In this document: piece by piece, positions 1-6,162 of the stretch | How the letters are laid out: each line of letters starts with the position of its first letter | Position numbering within the stretch: the stretch's first letter is position 1 | Assembly (NCBI GenBank): GCA_023260615.1 | Contig: JALQUY010000011.1 | Span: forward strand, 11,958-21,238 | Direction of reading: 5' to 3' | DNA: 9,281 bases | From: Schleiferiaceae bacterium | GTDB taxonomy: Bacteria; Bacteroidota; Bacteroidia; Flavobacteriales; Schleiferiaceae | The notes under the pieces: model-generated | Told to the model about the DNA's origin: nothing | Database searches by the model: none | Seen by the model: only the letters and a program-made list of their open reading frames with translations | Made by a program: the position numbers and the translations under genes

Positions 1-1407
1 CAATTTTTGTGCTTCCACGGCAAACTCCATGGGCAGCTGGTTCAATACATCCTTGCAGTAGCCGTTGACAATGAGGGCAATGGCTTCTTCCATGCCGAGG
101 CCGCGCTGCTGGCAGTAAAAAATTTGGTCCTCCCCGATTTTGCTGGTAGTCGCTTCGTGCTCCATTCGGGCCGAAGGATGCTTCACCTCAATGTAGGGGA
201 AGGTGTGCGCGCCGCAGCGATCGCCCATGAGCAGCGAGTCACACTGGCTGAAGTTCCGCGCATTCACCGCGCGCGGGCCCATCCGAACCAAACCGCGGTA
301 GCTGTTGTGGCTGTGGCCGGCGCTGATGCCCTTGCTGACGATGGTCGACTTGGTGTTCTTGCCCAAGTGAATCATCTTGGTGCCGGTATCCGCCTGCTGG
401 TAGTTGTTGGTCACCGCGACTGAATAAAACTCGCCCACGCTGTTGTCGCCCTTGAGGATGCAGCTGGGGTATTTCCAGGTCACCGCCGAACCGGTTTCCA
501 CCTGAGTCCAGCTGATTTTAGCACCGCGCTCGCAGATGCCGCGCTTGGTCACAAAGTTGAAGACGCCCCCCTTGCCCTCGGCATCGCCGGGGAACCAGTT
601 TTGGACGGTCGAATACTTGATCTCCGCATCGTCCATGGCGATGAGTTCCACCACGGCGGCGTGCAGCTGATTTTCGTCGCGCTGGGGAGCCGTACAGCCC
701 TCCAAGTAGCTCACATAGCTGCTCGCATCGGCCACCACCAGGGTGCGCTCAAACTGGCCCGTGCCGGATTCATTGATGCGGAAGTAGGTGCTCAACTCCA
801 TGGGGCAGCGAACGCCCTTGGGGATGTAGCAGAAGGACCCGTCCGTGAAGACCGCGCTATTCAAAGCGGCGTAGAAGTTGTCCGTTTTGGGAACCACGGT
901 GCCCAAGTATTTTTTCACCAACTCAGGGTGTTCCTGAATGGCCTCGCTCATAGAGCAGAAGATGATGCCTTTTTCGGCCAAGGTCTTTTTGAAGGTCGTG
1001 GCCACCGAAACCGAATCCACCACCACGTCCATGGCCACGCCGGACAAACGCTTCTGCTCGTCCAGGCTGATGCCCAATTTTTCAAAGGTCTTGAGGAGCT
1101 CAGGATCGACCTCGTCCAGGCTGTTCACCTGCTTCTTCTTTGGCGCCGAATAGTAGCTGATGGCCTGGAAGTCGGGCTTTTTATAGTGCACGTTGGCCCA
1201 CTCGGGCTCCACCATGCTCTGCCAAATTTTAAACGCATCCAAACGCCATTCCGTCATCCATTCCGGCTCGTTTTTCTTGGCCGAAATCATGCGGATGACA
1301 TCCTCGTTCAGGCCCGGAGGAACCTTGTCCGACTCGACGTCCGTGTAAAATCCGTACTTATACTCCGAGGTAGTGACCTCGTTGAGAATCTGATCTTGTT
1401 CGCTCAC
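1..1407 (-). CDS. sufB: SufB, Fe-S cluster assembly scaffold subunit (3' end cut off by window)
   Basis: SufB is the cytoplasmic scaffold subunit of the SufBCD complex, on which nascent Fe-S clusters are built with sulfur from SufS and energy from the SufC ATPase. The frame is open for 469 codons from a GTG at 1405-1407 to the left edge without a stop. The N-terminus (MSEQDQILNEV, then EYKYGFYTD and GLNEDVIRMIS) is typical of SufB. The core motif QCDSLLMGD holds Cys389, and MEHEATTS holds Glu416-His417-Glu418. These match in spacing (27 residues) the E. coli active residues Cys405 and Glu432-His433-Glu434. The last visible residues (NQLPMEFAVEAQKL) normally lie about 10-15 residues from the SufB end, so little is missing. 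The GTG overlaps the stop of the preceding A-type carrier gene as GTGA, suggesting translational coupling. The GTG is chosen because the family N-terminus begins there. Identification is firm. Confidence 0.96.
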   Translation of the reverse strand, partial: MSEQDQILNEVTTSEYKYGFYTDVESDKVPPGLNEDVIRMISAKKNEPEWMTEWRLDAFKIWQSMVEPEWANVHYKKPDFQAISYYSAPKKKQVNSLDEVDPELLKTFEKLGISLDEQKRLSGVAMDVVVDSVSVATTFKKTLAEKGIIFCSMSEAIQEHPELVKKYLGTVVPKTDNFYAALNSAVFTDGSFCYIPKGVRCPMELSTYFRINESGTGQFERTLVVADASSYVSYLEGCTAPQRDENQLHAAVVELIAMDDAEIKYSTVQNWFPGDAEGKGGVFNFVTKRGICERGAKISWTQVETGSAVTWKYPSCILKGDNSVGEFYSVAVTNNYQQADTGTKMIHLGKNTKSTIVSKGISAGHSHNSYRGLVRMGPRAVNARNFSQCDSLLMGDRCGAHTFPYIEVKHPSARMEHEATTSKIGEDQIFYCQQRGLGMEEAIALIVNGYCKDVLNQLPMEFAVEAQKL

Positions 1408-1733
1408 AGGGCAAAGCTTTCCCCGCAGCCGCAGGTGCGCGCCGCATTGGGGTTGTTAAACGAAAATCCTTTGCCGTTCAATCCCCCGCTGTACTCTAGG
1501 GTCGTGCCCAAGAGGTAGAGCAGGCTCTTCTTTTCCACGAGGATTTTAACGCCCTGGTCCTCAAAAAGCTGGTCGCCTTCTTCGGGAGCGTTCACAAAGC
1601 CCATGTCATAGCTCAAGCCAGAGCAGCCTCCAGACTTGACGCCCACGCGGATGTAGGCGGTAGCCACATCCTTGCCTTCCTCACTCATGAGGGAAGCAAC
1701 TTTTTTAGCGGCTTCGGCAGATACGTTGATCAT
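1404..1733 (-). CDS. A-type Fe-S carrier protein (SufA/IscA/ErpA family)
   Basis: This is a 109-aa HesB/IscA-fold protein that carries an Fe-S cluster from the scaffold to target apoproteins in the cytoplasm. The three invariant ligand cysteines are present: Cys37 in SGGCSG, and Cys101 and Cys103 in the C-terminal CGCGESF. The spacing and total length are normal for the family. The sequence GLNGKGFSFNNPNA before the CGCG is also characteristic. It is the first gene of the suf block, and its TGA overlaps the GTG start of sufB. By position it would be called sufA, but A-type carriers (IscA, SufA, ErpA) are hard to tell apart by sequence alone, so no symbol is given. The ATG at 1731-1733 gives the canonical family N-terminus (MINVSAEAAKK). 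A good -7 promoter element lies just upstream. Confidence 0.95.
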   Translation of the reverse strand: MINVSAEAAKKVASLMSEEGKDVATAYIRVGVKSGGCSGLSYDMGFVNAPEEGDQLFEDQGVKILVEKKSLLYLLGTTLEYSGGLNGKGFSFNNPNAARTCGCGESFAL

Positions 1734-1757
1734 TTGGACTCATTCTAAATTGAGCGG

Positions 1758-1765
1758 CAAAGATA
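1758..1765 (-). promoter_or_regulatory. Bacteroidota -7 promoter element for the suf operon
   Basis: Read on the minus strand, these eight bases are TATCTTTG, an exact match to the Bacteroidota -7 consensus TAnnTTTG. They lie 24 bases before the ATG of the A-type carrier gene, which would give a leader of roughly 15-20 nt. No convincing -33 TTTG sits at the expected spacing, and this element is often weak. It lies in the only gap (63 bases) between the GH13 gene and the suf genes, so it would let suf be transcribed independently of the sugar locus. Confidence 0.55.
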
Positions 1766-1796
1766 CAACCCACCGAGGGCTTAATTAGTTCGTCGC

Positions 1797-3716
1797 TTAC
1801 TTCCGATACCCCAAGATGGTGACGCCATTGGGGGCCATGTAGTAGATGCCCATTTCCACCTCGGCTTGCAGGCCATCGGGAAATACGGGAACCCCTGCCG
1901 GCTTCGTGGTCAGAAGGACTTTGGGCGTAGACACATTGTTCAGCCAGTCCCCCATGCGGTTGAGGTCAAAGTACTGCGCGTTGGCATTGCGGTTCACCAT
2001 CACGAGTAAGACTTCCTCGTCGTTGCTCCAGGAGTACGCGTAGACGTCGTTATAAGGGGCCCACTGCCGCAAAGCGCCGGTTCCAATGACGGGGTGAGCT
2101 TTGCGCAACTCGGCCAGTTCGCGCACAAAAGCCAAAGCCTCTGCCTCGTCCGCCGTCAAGCCCTCGCCCGTGAACGCATTCTTGGCATCATCTGGCCAAC
2201 CGCCATAGAAATCCTGGCGCATGGCGCCGTGGTCATTCTCTGCCTTCATGAGCACTTCAGTGCCGTAGTACAGGCAGGGAATGCCGCGCATGGTGTAGAG
2301 CATGGCCAGGCCCATTTTGTAGAGGTCTTTGTCCTCCTTCACCTTGGCGAAGAAGCGGCCCTCATCGTGGTTGTCCAAGAACACCATGAAGTTCTCCGGC
2401 TCGCGGTAGAGGTAGTCCGCGGCCAAATTCATGTAGAAGTGGTTGAGGCCCCCGTTCCAAGTCGTGGGCTTTTCCAAGGCTTCCTTCCAAGCTTGGTACA
2501 TCATAAAATCAGCGGCCCCATCGAGTGTCGGGTGGCGGTCCAAGAAGTACTGCTGCGAATGTTCGTTGTGCACCCAGCTCTCCGAAAAGATGAAGAACTC
2601 CGGATAAACTGCGTGAATGGCGGTGGACCACTGGTTCAAGAAGTTTTGGTCGGGATAAATCCATGTGTCTACACGGAAGGCGTCTACGCCAATGGACTCA
2701 ATCCACCAAAGGGCGTTTTGGATCAGGTACTGCGCACAATGGCGGTCCCGCTGGTTCACGTCCACCATGGACGACACAAACCAACCGTCTGTGAACTGTT
2801 GTTGGTCGCTCGGTGCCGCATAGGGGTCGTATAGCGTAGCATAGCGGTGGTTGGTGATGATAGGCTCGCCTACTTCGCCGTTTTTATCCGTTTCCGGACG
2901 TCCAGGCCAAGCATTGATCCAATTGGAATCGGGGGGATTTTGGTAAAAACGGTGCGCCGTTCCAATGTGGTTGGGCACCATGTCCATAACCAGCTTCATA
3001 TCCTTGGCATGGAGGGCCTTGGCGTAGGCTTTGTACGCTGCATGTCCTCCAAAACGTGGATCCACGCGGTAGTGGTCCGTAATGGCATAGCCGTGGTAGG
3101 AGGCGCGCGGCATATCGTTGACTAACACGGGCATGGTCCAAACGGCCGTCGCCCCCAAAGAAGCGATGTAGTCCAAGTGGTCCGTCAAGCCTTGGAGGTC
3201 GCCTCCGTGGCGTTGGTAGCCTTCGCTCCGATCGAGGGTCTGCTCCTGCAGTCCACGAACTTGATCGTTCGCCGGATTGCCGTTGGCAAATCGGTCGGGG
3301 GTGACCAGGTAGATGAGGTCCCGCGAATCCAGGCCCATGTGGCTGCGTCGTGAGGCGTCGCGCGCCTCCAGGGGATACGAATGGCTGTAGGTGCGTCCTT
3401 TTTTGGTTTTAATTGTGAAGACCAGGGTTTGCGCGGGCGCACTGGGTTCAATGACCAGGGTGACGTAGTGGTAGACTGCATTTTGGGCCGCTTCATCTTT
3501 TAGAATGCGAACGCCTTCGCCCTGGGTCAGGGTGACGGAGGCGATGGGTTCTTGGCGGAGGGTTTCTACCAAAAGTTCTACCGAATTCCCCGGCATGCCT
3601 ACCCACCAGTTGGGCGGATCCATTCTAACCGGCAATTCCCTGGTACCAAATGCAGAAAACGAAAAACTGAGGGTGGCCAGCACTAGGGCCCACATGCGCA
3701 ATCTCTGTGTCATCAT
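1797..3716 (-). CDS. GH13 alpha-glucan hydrolase, neopullulanase/cyclomaltodextrinase type (SusA-like), exported
   Basis: This 639-aa glycoside hydrolase is expected to cut alpha-1,4 bonds of malto-oligosaccharides, pullulan or cyclodextrins. Residues 1-24 form a signal peptide (ending SFSAFG) with no lipobox. Residues about 28-118 match the cyclomaltodextrinase N-terminal beta-sandwich (DPPNWWVGM). The (beta/alpha)8 barrel spans about 130-545 and all four GH13 motifs are intact: I DMVPNH (245-250), II GVDAFRVDT with nucleophile Asp350 and Arg348, III FSESW with acid/base Glu379, IV FLDNHD with Asp451. Residues about 555-639 form the C-terminal beta domain. There is no T9SS sorting domain, so a periplasmic location is inferred, as for Bacteroides SusA. 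It is the fourth gene of the locus, 61 bases after the T9SS protein gene, with a strong hairpin between. A second ATG immediately follows the first, so the start could be one codon later. Exact specificity cannot be read from the sequence. Confidence 0.94.
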   Translation of the reverse strand: MMTQRLRMWALVLATLSFSFSAFGTRELPVRMDPPNWWVGMPGNSVELLVETLRQEPIASVTLTQGEGVRILKDEAAQNAVYHYVTLVIEPSAPAQTLVFTIKTKKGRTYSHSYPLEARDASRRSHMGLDSRDLIYLVTPDRFANGNPANDQVRGLQEQTLDRSEGYQRHGGDLQGLTDHLDYIASLGATAVWTMPVLVNDMPRASYHGYAITDHYRVDPRFGGHAAYKAYAKALHAKDMKLVMDMVPNHIGTAHRFYQNPPDSNWINAWPGRPETDKNGEVGEPIITNHRYATLYDPYAAPSDQQQFTDGWFVSSMVDVNQRDRHCAQYLIQNALWWIESIGVDAFRVDTWIYPDQNFLNQWSTAIHAVYPEFFIFSESWVHNEHSQQYFLDRHPTLDGAADFMMYQAWKEALEKPTTWNGGLNHFYMNLAADYLYREPENFMVFLDNHDEGRFFAKVKEDKDLYKMGLAMLYTMRGIPCLYYGTEVLMKAENDHGAMRQDFYGGWPDDAKNAFTGEGLTADEAEALAFVRELAELRKAHPVIGTGALRQWAPYNDVYAYSWSNDEEVLLVMVNRNANAQYFDLNRMGDWLNNVSTPKVLLTTKPAGVPVFPDGLQAEVEMGIYYMAPNGVTILGYRK

Positions 3717-3729
3717 AGCTGTAAATGTA

Positions 3730-3755
3730 AGAAGGCCGGCGATGGCCGGCCTTCT
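3730..3755 (-). terminator. Strong GC-rich hairpin between the T9SS protein gene and GH13 gene
   Basis: The arms AGAAGGCCGGC and GCCGGCCTTCT are perfectly complementary over 11 bp, around a 4-nt loop (CATC on the minus strand). The hairpin lies 22 bases past the stop of the T9SS protein gene and ends only 13 bases before the GH13 ATG. On the minus strand it is followed by TTACATTTAC, which is moderately T-rich but not a clean U-tract. It could be a leaky intrinsic terminator, a 3' RNA-stability barrier, or a structure limiting GH13 translation. The hairpin itself is certain in sequence; its role is inferred. Confidence 0.65.
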
Positions 3756-3777
3756 CAGTTTCCTTTTGGAGAAAGGA

Positions 3778-4554
3778 TTAGCGGCTAACCGCTACACGCT
3801 GGATAGACTTCTCGCCATCCACCACTACTTCTACGAGGTAGTTGCCGTTCTCCACCAAGCTGCCGTTAGCAGCGTCCAAGTTCCAACGGATCTCGTTCTT
3901 GCCAGCAAATACAGCGGCGTCGAAGCTGTTCACGCGCTGACCCAAAACGTTGAATACGTTGATGGTAGCGGTAGAAGAAGCCTTGGCCGTGAAAGCGATA
4001 GCTACGGGACCGTTAGCAGGGTTGGGGTATACAGACAAACCAGAAACGGCGGTCTCGTCTACGCTGATAGAAGAGCTGCTGCCGTCACACTGGTAGCAAG
4101 CGTCCCAGCAGAAACGCAATACCGTGCCGTTTGCAGAAGGAACCACGATTTCGCGGTTGATGTTGCCTGAACCGTCGTCAGAACCACAGCCATCCGTAGA
4201 GATCGTACAAGCGGGATCGGTGCCTTCGTTCGTGCCCCAGTTACCGTTTACAAACTTGTAGTAGGTCGTACCACCGATAGCGGTAGAAGGGAAAGTAACC
4301 GTGATAGACCATACGCCGTTGCCTTGGTCGGTCATTGCTGAACCGGTGTCCGTGGGAGACCAATCAGCCATCGCCAAAGAACCGTTGGTAGCTCCTGCAG
4401 TAGCGAAGTTGCCACCTACGCGGAGACCGTTTGCTGCAACTGCATTACCAGCTGCTACGTAATCGGTTACGTCTACTTGAAACGTAACGTCTACTTGGCC
4501 ATAGGCCATAACTGACGTCAAAGCCGCCAGTCCGAGAGTAAGCATTTTTTTCAT
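3778..4554 (-). CDS. Secreted starch-binding-like protein with T9SS type A sorting domain (SusE/F position)
   Basis: This is a 258-aa non-catalytic exported protein. Residues 1-19 are a signal peptide (ending VMAYG). Residues about 20-158 resemble the immunoglobulin-like module common in Bacteroidota T9SS proteins and related in pattern to CBM20/CBM48 starch-binding modules: QVDVTDYV, LRVGGNF, W65SP, MTDQGNGVWSITVTF, then YYKFVNGNW106G. Trp65, Trp82, Trp106 and Trp150 are candidate sugar-stacking residues. Cys116/Cys123 and Cys149/Cys153/Cys156 may form disulfides. A short Ser-rich linker (159-164) leads to the type A sorting domain (about 172-258: LSVYPNPANG, NVLGQRV, ENGNYLVEV, ending RVAVSR), which directs export through the T9SS. 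It lies 32 bases after susD, where Bacteroides has susE/susF, so glucan binding at the cell surface is inferred. Codons favour GTA, GTT, GCT and GGT more than its neighbours, as in highly expressed genes. The CBM assignment is less sure than the sorting domain. Confidence 0.9.
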   Translation of the reverse strand: MKKMLTLGLAALTSVMAYGQVDVTFQVDVTDYVAAGNAVAANGLRVGGNFATAGATNGSLAMADWSPTDTGSAMTDQGNGVWSITVTFPSTAIGGTTYYKFVNGNWGTNEGTDPACTISTDGCGSDDGSGNINREIVVPSANGTVLRFCWDACYQCDGSSSSISVDETAVSGLSVYPNPANGPVAIAFTAKASSTATINVFNVLGQRVNSFDAAVFAGKNEIRWNLDAANGSLVENGNYLVEVVVDGEKSIQRVAVSR

Positions 4555-4586
4555 ACTCGTTGTTGTGATTTGGGGTTAATAAAGGA

Positions 4587-6149
4587 TTAGTAGCCTGGGT
4601 TTTGAACCAGGTTTTGGTTAGAAATGATGTCCGAAGAAGGGATCGGATACAAATTGTAGTGAATGGGGGTAGACGTGCCAAACTGCTCGCCGCCCTTGAA
4701 CGCCCAAACGTAGTCTGCACTGGTAAACAAGCCAAAGCGCACCAAGTCCGTGCGGCGGTGGCCCTCACTGTACAATTCACGTGCACGCTCATCCAAAATG
4801 ACCGGCAAGTCCAAGGTGCTTACGTTGTGGTCGCTATTGCCATAGGCGCGCTCGCGAACCATGTTGAAGTAGCCTACACCCTGGGACAAGTTGGTACCGG
4901 TGCGCGCGGCACATTCCGCGTACATCAAGTAGACATCCGCCAAGCGGAAGAAGGGGAAGTCTACGTCCACAAAGGTGACGGGATCCGAGCCCGCCGAACC
5001 GTCGCGGTTCACATTGCGCCACTTGGTGATGCCAATGCCTTCCGTGAAGGTACCCACCGTCGTGATGGTGTCTTCCATGCCGTCCAACCATACCAAGCGA
5101 CGTGTATCCAAGGTGTCAGGGAACTTGTCGTACCACGCCTTCGTAGCGCGGTTGCCCTGCCAGCCCGATGTGGTGCCAAAGTAGCTCTGGTCCATACTGC
5201 CACCGATGTGCGAGTGCACCAAGAACGTCGTGCCGCCCCAGGTACGCGTGTGCTGACCGTCAAACGTCGCCGCGAAAATAATTTCAGACGACGTGTGGTT
5301 GTCCGCGAAGAAGTTGTGCTCATACGTAGGCTCCAAGCTGTAGCCCGCGTTGATCAAATCCGCACAATCCGCCATGGCATCCGCATAGCGATCCGTGCCG
5401 GTGTATACTTCTGCATTGAGGTACAACTTGGCGCGGAGGGCCTTCAAGGCGCCCAAATCAGCACGGCCGTACTGGCCGGCGCGTGCGGGGACCATCAAGG
5501 CTTCGATGTCGTTCAATTCTGCCTCGATGTAGGCGAAGAGATCGGCGCGCGAGATCTGCTCAGGGTAGTAGACCCCGGGGCGATCGCTTTCATCCACGAA
5601 GGGGACATTGCCAAAGAGATCCAAGGCATGGTAGTAGCTCAGAGCGCGCAGGTAGCGTGCTTCGGCACCCATGTCTTTGATCATGGCGATTTGCTCGGGG
5701 GTGAAGTCCTTCGTGTCCAACCACTCGTCCATGGTGTAGCGAATGAATTCGTTGGCCAAGGCAATTTGGTAGTAGATACGGTAGTACATCGCACTCACAA
5801 ACGAGGAATTGTCGTTCCAGGTCATGGTGTTGAGTTCGGGTACGCCTGGATCGTTCCAACCGCATACGGCCTCATCGGTGGGGAGCTCTTGAAGGTTCCA
5901 GTAGACGCGCACGTACTGCGAGAAGCCTTCGTCGATGCCGCCGATGTCAGGCATGCCCGCAGGGCCTTGGTTTCCGCTCATGGAGAGGCCCGCGTAGAGC
6001 TTCGCCAACACGTTGATGTAGTTGTTGGGGTCTGAATAGACGGCATCCGCGTTCAAACCGTATTTGGGCGTAAGGTTCAAATCCTTTGCGCAAGACGCTG
6101 CCAAGAGCGCTGCACCAGCCAGGAGAGAGAAGAGTTTGATAGATTTCAT
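4587..6149 (-). CDS. susD: SusD/RagB family surface glycan-binding lipoprotein
   Basis: SusD forms the lid over the SusC barrel at the cell surface and delivers oligosaccharides to it. The 520-aa product has a lipoprotein signal with lipobox LAASC (Cys20) followed by AKD, consistent with a Bacteroidota surface-export signal. The helical TPR-like core carries typical motifs, including NLQELPTDEAVCGW (85-98), AEARYLRALSYYHALDLFGNVPF (162-184), FPFFRLADVYLMYAE (398-412) and ERARELYSEGHRRTDLVRFG (454-473). The C-terminus NQNLVQNPGY is the usual SusD ending. Trp98 and Trp330 fall where the Bacteroides thetaiotaomicron starch SusD has its starch-contacting tryptophans (Trp96 and Trp320), which supports an alpha-glucan ligand; this alignment is from memory. 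It starts 13 bases after the susC stop and is surely cotranscribed. Family assignment is firm and substrate is inferred. Confidence 0.96.
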   Translation of the reverse strand: MKSIKLFSLLAGAALLAASCAKDLNLTPKYGLNADAVYSDPNNYINVLAKLYAGLSMSGNQGPAGMPDIGGIDEGFSQYVRVYWNLQELPTDEAVCGWNDPGVPELNTMTWNDNSSFVSAMYYRIYYQIALANEFIRYTMDEWLDTKDFTPEQIAMIKDMGAEARYLRALSYYHALDLFGNVPFVDESDRPGVYYPEQISRADLFAYIEAELNDIEALMVPARAGQYGRADLGALKALRAKLYLNAEVYTGTDRYADAMADCADLINAGYSLEPTYEHNFFADNHTSSEIIFAATFDGQHTRTWGGTTFLVHSHIGGSMDQSYFGTTSGWQGNRATKAWYDKFPDTLDTRRLVWLDGMEDTITTVGTFTEGIGITKWRNVNRDGSAGSDPVTFVDVDFPFFRLADVYLMYAECAARTGTNLSQGVGYFNMVRERAYGNSDHNVSTLDLPVILDERARELYSEGHRRTDLVRFGLFTSADYVWAFKGGEQFGTSTPIHYNLYPIPSSDIISNQNLVQNPGY

Positions 6150-6162
6150 GGCAGGAAAGGGA

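Noticed and set aside
601..1518. A 305-codon open frame on the plus strand opposite sufB and the A-type carrier
   Set aside because: It crosses two firmly identified minus-strand genes and its composition (His, Leu, Arg, Val rich) is that of an antisense shadow.
2094..3125. Two plus-strand open frames opposite the GH13 gene
   Set aside because: The minus-strand frame contains all GH13 catalytic motifs over its full length; the plus-strand frames have no family signature.
3721..3728. TACATTTA on the minus strand as a -7 element for the GH13 gene
   Set aside because: It is 7 of 8 to TAnnTTTG but lies only 4 bases before the ATG, which would leave almost no leader, and there is no -33 partner.
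4602..6035. A 477-codon open frame on the plus strand opposite susD
   Set aside because: It is exactly antisense to a gene with clear SusD motifs, has a Val/His/Arg-rich composition typical of a frame shadow, and shows no recognisable domain.
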